64,000 nt of DNA, from assembly GCF_000801105.2 (NCBI RefSeq), contig NC_079513.1, forward strand, positions 21,296,273 to 21,360,272. The letters are read 5' to 3'. Made by a program: the position numbers and the translations under genes. Every line of letters begins with the position of its first letter. The stretch's first letter is position 1. Of this stretch, positions 59,820-64,000 are shown piece by piece. The notes under the pieces are model-generated. The model ran no database searches and was not told the DNA's origin. It saw nothing but the letters and a program-made list of their open reading frames with translations. The DNA comes from Raphanus sativus. Lineage: Eukaryota > Streptophyta > Magnoliopsida > Brassicales > Brassicaceae.

Positions 59820-61788
59820 GCTTGAATTCTAAAAAGGAAACAAACTAGCTCCCTTATCCTCTCAACTCGCCGCCGCTTCTGAAAAACAAGCCTAGCTCCG
59901 GTCCAGCGTTTTTGTCAGTGCTGGAGGCTTCGATCCTTTTACTTGTCTTATTTTCTTTTGCTCTCTTCACCTTTGTTCAATCTTTTATCAAGATGCTCGT
60001 TCTGTGGCTGGAGAAGCTTTACCCGTTTCATTTCGACGGAGAATGTCATGACTTTCCATGGAACAACGGCGAGACTCACGGCACGATGAAGAGGGTCAGC
60101 GTTTAGGACTGAAGGGCTTCGTCAGACCGATTTTTCCCTTTCAGATCTGTGGAACTTCGTTCACGGCGACAGCTCGAGTCCCGTGACAGAGCTCAACATC
60201 CTGCTATCGACAAAGATGCTTTGGTTCCGATTGATGGTTAGTGTTCGGCACCTTTGGAAGAGTGGTTTCTTTGGTTTGGTTTCGAGGCTGTCGCCAAAGT
60301 CTGCTTGTTTAGTCGGGCCTGTTTGTCCATTTCATGGCTAAGTTTCGTGACTTAGGTTCTGCTGAGGCATGAACGTAAGGCCAGTCTTTTGGACCTTTAT
60401 GATGTGTTTGTGTTGATAATATTGGTTTTGACGGCAGTTTTATCTGTTGGAGATTGATAGACTAATTAGAAATTGAAATTCATTTAGTGAGGGTTGTTTC
60501 TGTCTTCTTTTGGCCATGTTCAATACTATGTCTGTTTGTCAGGAGTATGACAACTTGAATTAGCAGTCTTTCTTCTAGGGTAATGTATCTAATGGCTGCT
60601 TGCCGTTGGTTTCTTCCTCCGAGTGTGATACCGGAGAGGTTCGGTTGGCAAGGCTTCATCTTCTTGGTGTGTGGGGGAAAGCTTCTTTGTAAGGCATTAG
60701 ACACTTATGATTACGTCACATCAGTTTTCAATAGGTCTGGGCATAAAATCCGAAATCCGAACCGAACCCAATCAAAAAATCCGACCCGTTATCCGATCTG
60801 AAATGTAAAATATCCGAACGGGTCTTGTAAGGTGGTATAAAAAATATCCGAACCCGAAATGTTATTAACCGAACTCGAACGGATAATCCAAAAAATCCGA
60901 AATTAATAGTTAATATAAATATTTTAAAATATATATATAAATATTTCAATTATTAAATTCAATATATATGGTAATATGATATATAATAATAAATATTAAA
61001 AACTTTATAAATGCTTTAAGTACACAATTAGTTATAAATAGATATTTCATAATTTGCTCATTGAAATAACAAGTCTACTCTCTACAAAGTAATGTATATT
61101 GTTTATAAATGATATTTGTTTTCATGCTTAATTTAACATTTTATTATTATTTTATCAATTTTATTTGGGAAATATTATTTTTTATTTAATTTAGGTATTT
61201 TTTATGTTTTACTTTAAGTTTTTGTTTTTTACTTTGGTTATATCCGAACCGAGTCGATATAACCCGAATCCGAATGATATATAGTTACTTTATGGGTTTA
61301 GGAAGCAATATAATTTTAAACCGAACCCGAAGTGTTATTATCCGAATCCGGCCCGTACTAATAAAATTTTAGTATAGGACCTAGAGGCGTAAACCCGAAA
61401 ATCCGAAAAACCCGACCCGAATGTCAACGGATACCCAAACGCTCAGGCCTAGTTTCCAAGGCCTAGTTTCCAAGGCGCGTGGAATGCTATGAGCAGCAGC
61501 TGTAGCTCCTGATCATTGGCCTTTGCTTAGTTTTAAAGATTGTTAATTGCTATGTTATATGGTCGTGCTGGGTATTTTTTAATTGTTTGTGTGGTTTTAG
61601 TATTAGTGTTGATTTTGTTATATCCTTAAGTCATTCTGGTGGGGGTTGAAGTCGTTGTTCAGTGGATTTTAGTTATCATTTTTTTATGAATTTTTATTTT
61701 TGAGGTAATTTAGTTATCATTGGCATTTTTATGTATTTTTTACTATGAATGAATTTTAATTTTCAAAAAAAAAAAGCTTGGATTCTAA
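59820..61788 (+). mobile_element. Poly(A) retroposon (LINE-derived) with 13-bp TSDs
   Basis: GCTTGAATTCTAA (59820-59832) and GCTTGGATTCTAA (61776-61788) flank the unit with one mismatch, and an A11 tract (61765-61775) precedes the right copy. The 5' part (59,870-60,120) is GC-richer with a short open frame (59912-60106). The 3' part ends GAATGAATTTTAATTTTC plus poly(A), as in Brassicaceae LINEs. No reverse transcriptase was recognised, so it is probably a non-autonomous LINE derivative or a processed transcript. A hAT-like element is nested inside; without it the insert is about 1.2 kb. Confidence 0.75.
60725..61461. mobile_element. Nested hAT-like non-autonomous element with CCGAAC repeats
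   Basis: The left end GGTCTGGGCATAAAATCCGA (from about 60734) pairs inverted with the right end ACGCTCAGGCC (to about 61449). Both subterminal zones are packed with AACCCGAA/ATCCGAAC words in opposite orientation. AGTTTTCAA before and AGTTTCCAA after form a probable 8-9 bp duplication. Just beyond, AGGCCTAGTTTCCA is itself doubled. No transposase is present. Confidence 0.65.
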
Positions 61789-61978
61789 TGTCCCAGATAT
61801 TTTATTTAATTCTGATATAATTTTGAAATATATATGCTTGTTCATTTTGTGCAAGTAAAGAGAGACATGGTTATATCAGAGAGAGGGATACATTGCAAAG
61901 TAGGTGATATCAGATAGAGGGACTGCGATTTAATTTGCAAGCTGCAGCCACAGACTCAGCAACGCCTCCAGGAATAAC

Positions 61979-62269
61979 ATGGTTATATGTATTGATGAGA
62001 GCTCAACGAATGGCAACAGGTTGACAAGAGAACAAAAGGGAAAACAGAAGATGGGCTTTCCGGAAGAAGAGAAGCCCAGTTATCAGCCCAACAAAAGTGG
62101 TCCCAAGTTTGAATCAACACAGCAACGTTTAAGTCTTGGAAATGAAGAAAAGAGCAGGAAAAGCAAAGTACAAAAGCAGTGTGTGACGCAAGCTGTTGCA
62201 GAAGATGTTAATGGTGTGAAGCTGGCAAACAGATTCTCAGCCCTTGATCTAGAGGACGTTTACGATTAA
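61979..62269 (+). other. Unidentified 96-codon ORF beside the Copia LTR
   Basis: A Lys/Glu/Gln-rich hydrophilic product (MVICIDESSTNGN) ends ANRFSALDLEDVYD. The ending resembles the C-terminus of some plant LINE ORF1/gag-like proteins, so it may be a LINE fragment cut by the Copia insertion. No domain is certain. Confidence 0.3.
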
Positions 62270-62279
62270 GCCATTTGTC

Positions 62280-62401
62280 TAGGGCAACTCTATCTAGTCT
62301 TTTGAGTATAAATATGCAACTCTTGTAATGACTTGATCAAGAAATGAACTCATGAAGTTTCAGTAAAACAAACTCTTGTTCATTACACTCAAATTGTTTC
62401 A
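62280..62401 (+). repeat. 3' part of the 5' LTR of a Copia element
   Basis: The sequence before the primer-binding site ends TTGTTTCA and contains TATAAATA at 62307-62314, a likely LTR promoter. The left boundary cannot be set because the 3' LTR lies beyond the window. Confidence 0.6.
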
Positions 62402-62413
62402 TGGTATCAGAGC
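62402..62413 (+). other. Primer-binding site for initiator tRNA-Met
   Basis: TGGTATCAGAGC is the standard plant Copia primer-binding site, complementary to the 3' end of tRNA-iMet. It sits directly after the LTR and just before gag. Confidence 0.9.
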
Positions 62414-62416
62414 ACC

Positions 62417-64000
62417 ATGGCTAACAGATCCATGGAACCTTATACTCCTCCTACTCTCAAAATCGTAAACTCTGTTACTGTAAAATTAACAGAAAAGAAC
62501 TACATTCTATGGAAGCGTCAATTTGAAGCGTTCTTGAACGGCCAGAACTTGCTAGGGTTCGTTACTGGTACTACTACTCAACCTCCAGCCACGCTCAACG
62601 CTCCTGGAATCAACGGCACCACAACACCGATACCAAACCCTGACCACACACTATGGTTCCAAACAGACCAAGTGATACAGTCGTGGTTACTCGGGTCGTT
62701 CTCAGAAGACATTCAGAGTGAAGTCATTGACTGTACAAGCTCCTACGAGATCTGGGTTACACTAGCCAACCATTTCAACAGAGCCACCTCAGCGAGACTG
62801 TTCGAGCTGCAGAGAAAGCTGCAGACTATGGCCAAGAATGAGAAGCCGATGGCTGACTATCTTCGTGACATTAAGATGATATGCGACCAGCTTTCGTCTA
62901 TAGGCAATCCAGTCCCCGAAAGGATGAAGATTTTTTGCTGCTCTGCTGGGTCTAGGACGTGACTACGAACCAATAAAGACAAGTATAGAAGGAACGATGG
63001 ACGCAGAGTGCTCACCAACCTTTGATGATATAGTTCCCCGACTGGTTGCGTTTGATGACAGGCTTCAAAGCTATGCAGTCGACACAGGGATGTCACCACA
63101 TCTGGCTTTCAACACCGAGCGAGGAAGATCCTCTTATGCAAGAAACAGAGGTCGAAACAGAGGAGGCAGGAATTTTTTCTCTACACGAGGAAGAGGCTTC
63201 CCTCAACACATCTCCTCCAGCTCGTCTTCAAGGTCCTCAGTTTCATCTGATTCGGACAGCCGCCCTACTTGTCAGATCTGTGGGAAGCCTGGACACATAG
63301 CCATGAAGTGCTGGCACAGGTTCAACAATAGCTATCAGCCAGATGAGCTTCATAAGATCCTCGCAGCTTTACGAGTCTCTGAGATGTCAGAAGCAGGAAG
63401 TTCAGAGTGGTTTCCCGACACAGGAGCCACAGCGCATGTCACAAACTCTCCTCATCATCTACACCAAGCTCAAGCCTACGATGGTTCTGACTCGGTGATG
63501 GTTGGGAATGGAGAGTATCTACCTATCACTCACACTGGATCAACGAGCATTGCTTCGTCCTCAGGTAACATTCCTCTGAATAATGTTTTAGTGTGTCCTA
63601 ATATTGCTAAACCATTGCTCTCAGTGTCTAAGATGACAAAGGACTATCCGTGTGGGTTTGATTTTGATGCTGACAACGTCTGCGTGTATGATAAGGCCAC
63701 CAAGAGGGTTCTGTTGCGGGGAAGAAGCGTTAACGGTCTGTACTCGCTCAAAGCTCCAGCCTTGAATGCTTTCTTCACATCGAGACAGGTTTCTGCAAGT
63801 GATGAAGTTTGGCATCATAGGTTGGGTCATCCTAATCCTCATATCCTTCAACAACTTTCTTCTAGTAGAGTCATCGTCATCAATAAAAGGTCCAAGACGA
63901 TGTGTGAATCTTGTCAACTGGCTAAGAGTTCAAGGTTGCCGTTCTCTGCATCAGTTTCAGTGAGCTCAAGGCCGTTGGAAAGGATCCACTGTGACGTCTG
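62417..64000 (+). mobile_element. Ty1/Copia gag-pol, 5' portion, one frameshift, runs off the window
   Basis: From ATG 62417 the polyprotein reads MANRSMEPYTPPTL, with a UBN2-type gag domain (NYILWKRQFEAFL; YEIWVTLANHF; ADYLRDIKMICDQL). At a T6 run (62931-62936) the frame shifts, and the next frame (ALLGLGRDYEPIKTSIEG onward) stays open to the window end, about 1,065 bp. It holds a CCHC zinc knuckle (CQICGKPGHIAMKC), the aspartic protease site DTGATAHVT, the pre-integrase motif WHHRLGHPN and the integrase zinc-binding CESCQLAKSSRLPF. Removing one T from the run would restore one frame, so the lesion looks young. Reverse transcriptase, RNase H and the 3' LTR must lie downstream. Confidence 0.92.

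Overview
This is nuclear DNA from a flowering plant of the mustard family (Brassicaceae). The introns are GT/AG, the intergenic DNA is very AT-rich, and each recognisable gene resembles an Arabidopsis thaliana gene from one short stretch of chromosome 5. In order they are PYL8 (ABA receptor), a decayed 3' end of FTSH11, PTB2 (splicing repressor), TRIPTYCHON (R3-MYB), SPEECHLESS (bHLH), an acidic nuclear-type protein of unknown function, and AGP22 (arabinogalactan peptide). From memory these correspond to At5g53160, 53170, 53180, 53200, 53210, 53220 and 53250; the numbers are recalled, not looked up. The lost or broken neighbours (FTSH11 reduced to a scrap, no SWEET3, AGP22 frameshifted) and TE-swollen spacers suit a fractionated copy in a polyploid-derived genome such as Brassica or Raphanus. 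That genus assignment is inference.

Layout. 1-4.4 kb: AT-rich spacer with MITE-like debris. 4.4-6.4 kb: PYL8 (+). 7.39-7.75 kb: FTSH11 relic (-). 8.4-11.2 kb: PTB2 (-), ten coding exons, with a candidate NMD 'poison' exon beside a CU tract in intron 2. 11.4-31 kb: a 20-kb TE-filled gap holding a 5'-truncated LINE with perfect 15-bp target-site duplications, a second RNase-H-type LINE relic, a 3.2-kb Helitron whose 5'-terminal ~0.95 kb is tandemly duplicated, CACTA debris, a Stowaway MITE and a foldback MULE. 31.1-32.2 kb: TRY (+). 35.6-38.6 kb: a 3.1-kb Helitron directly abutted by the 5' end of another. 40.3-42.2 kb: SPCH (-), with a Helitron about 1 kb upstream and two MULE-type elements beyond it. 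One of these (46,999-47,881) has a perfect 9-bp TSD and arms made of inverted telomere-like CCCTAAA repeats. 48.7-56.3 kb: more Helitrons, two sharing a family with the SPCH-promoter copy, and a head-to-tail Helitron-end concatemer. 56.7-58.4 kb: unknown acidic-protein gene (+). 59.06-59.3 kb: AGP22 with a frameshifted signal peptide. 59.83-61.78 kb: a poly(A) retroposon with 13-bp TSDs and a nested hAT-like element. 62.3 kb to the end: the 5' part of a Ty1/Copia retrotransposon with one frameshift in gag.

The intact genes do not form a pathway or operon; each is its own transcription unit. SPCH (starts stomatal lineages) and TRY (represses trichome fate) are adjacent epidermal-patterning regulators, PYL8 perceives ABA, and PTB2 regulates splicing. 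I found no tRNA, rRNA or CRISPR-like features. Nothing here is a clearly new biological system. The most interesting points are the foldback MULE with telomere-like arms, the end-duplicated Helitron, the Helitron-end concatemer, the PTB2 poison-exon candidate and the broken AGP22.
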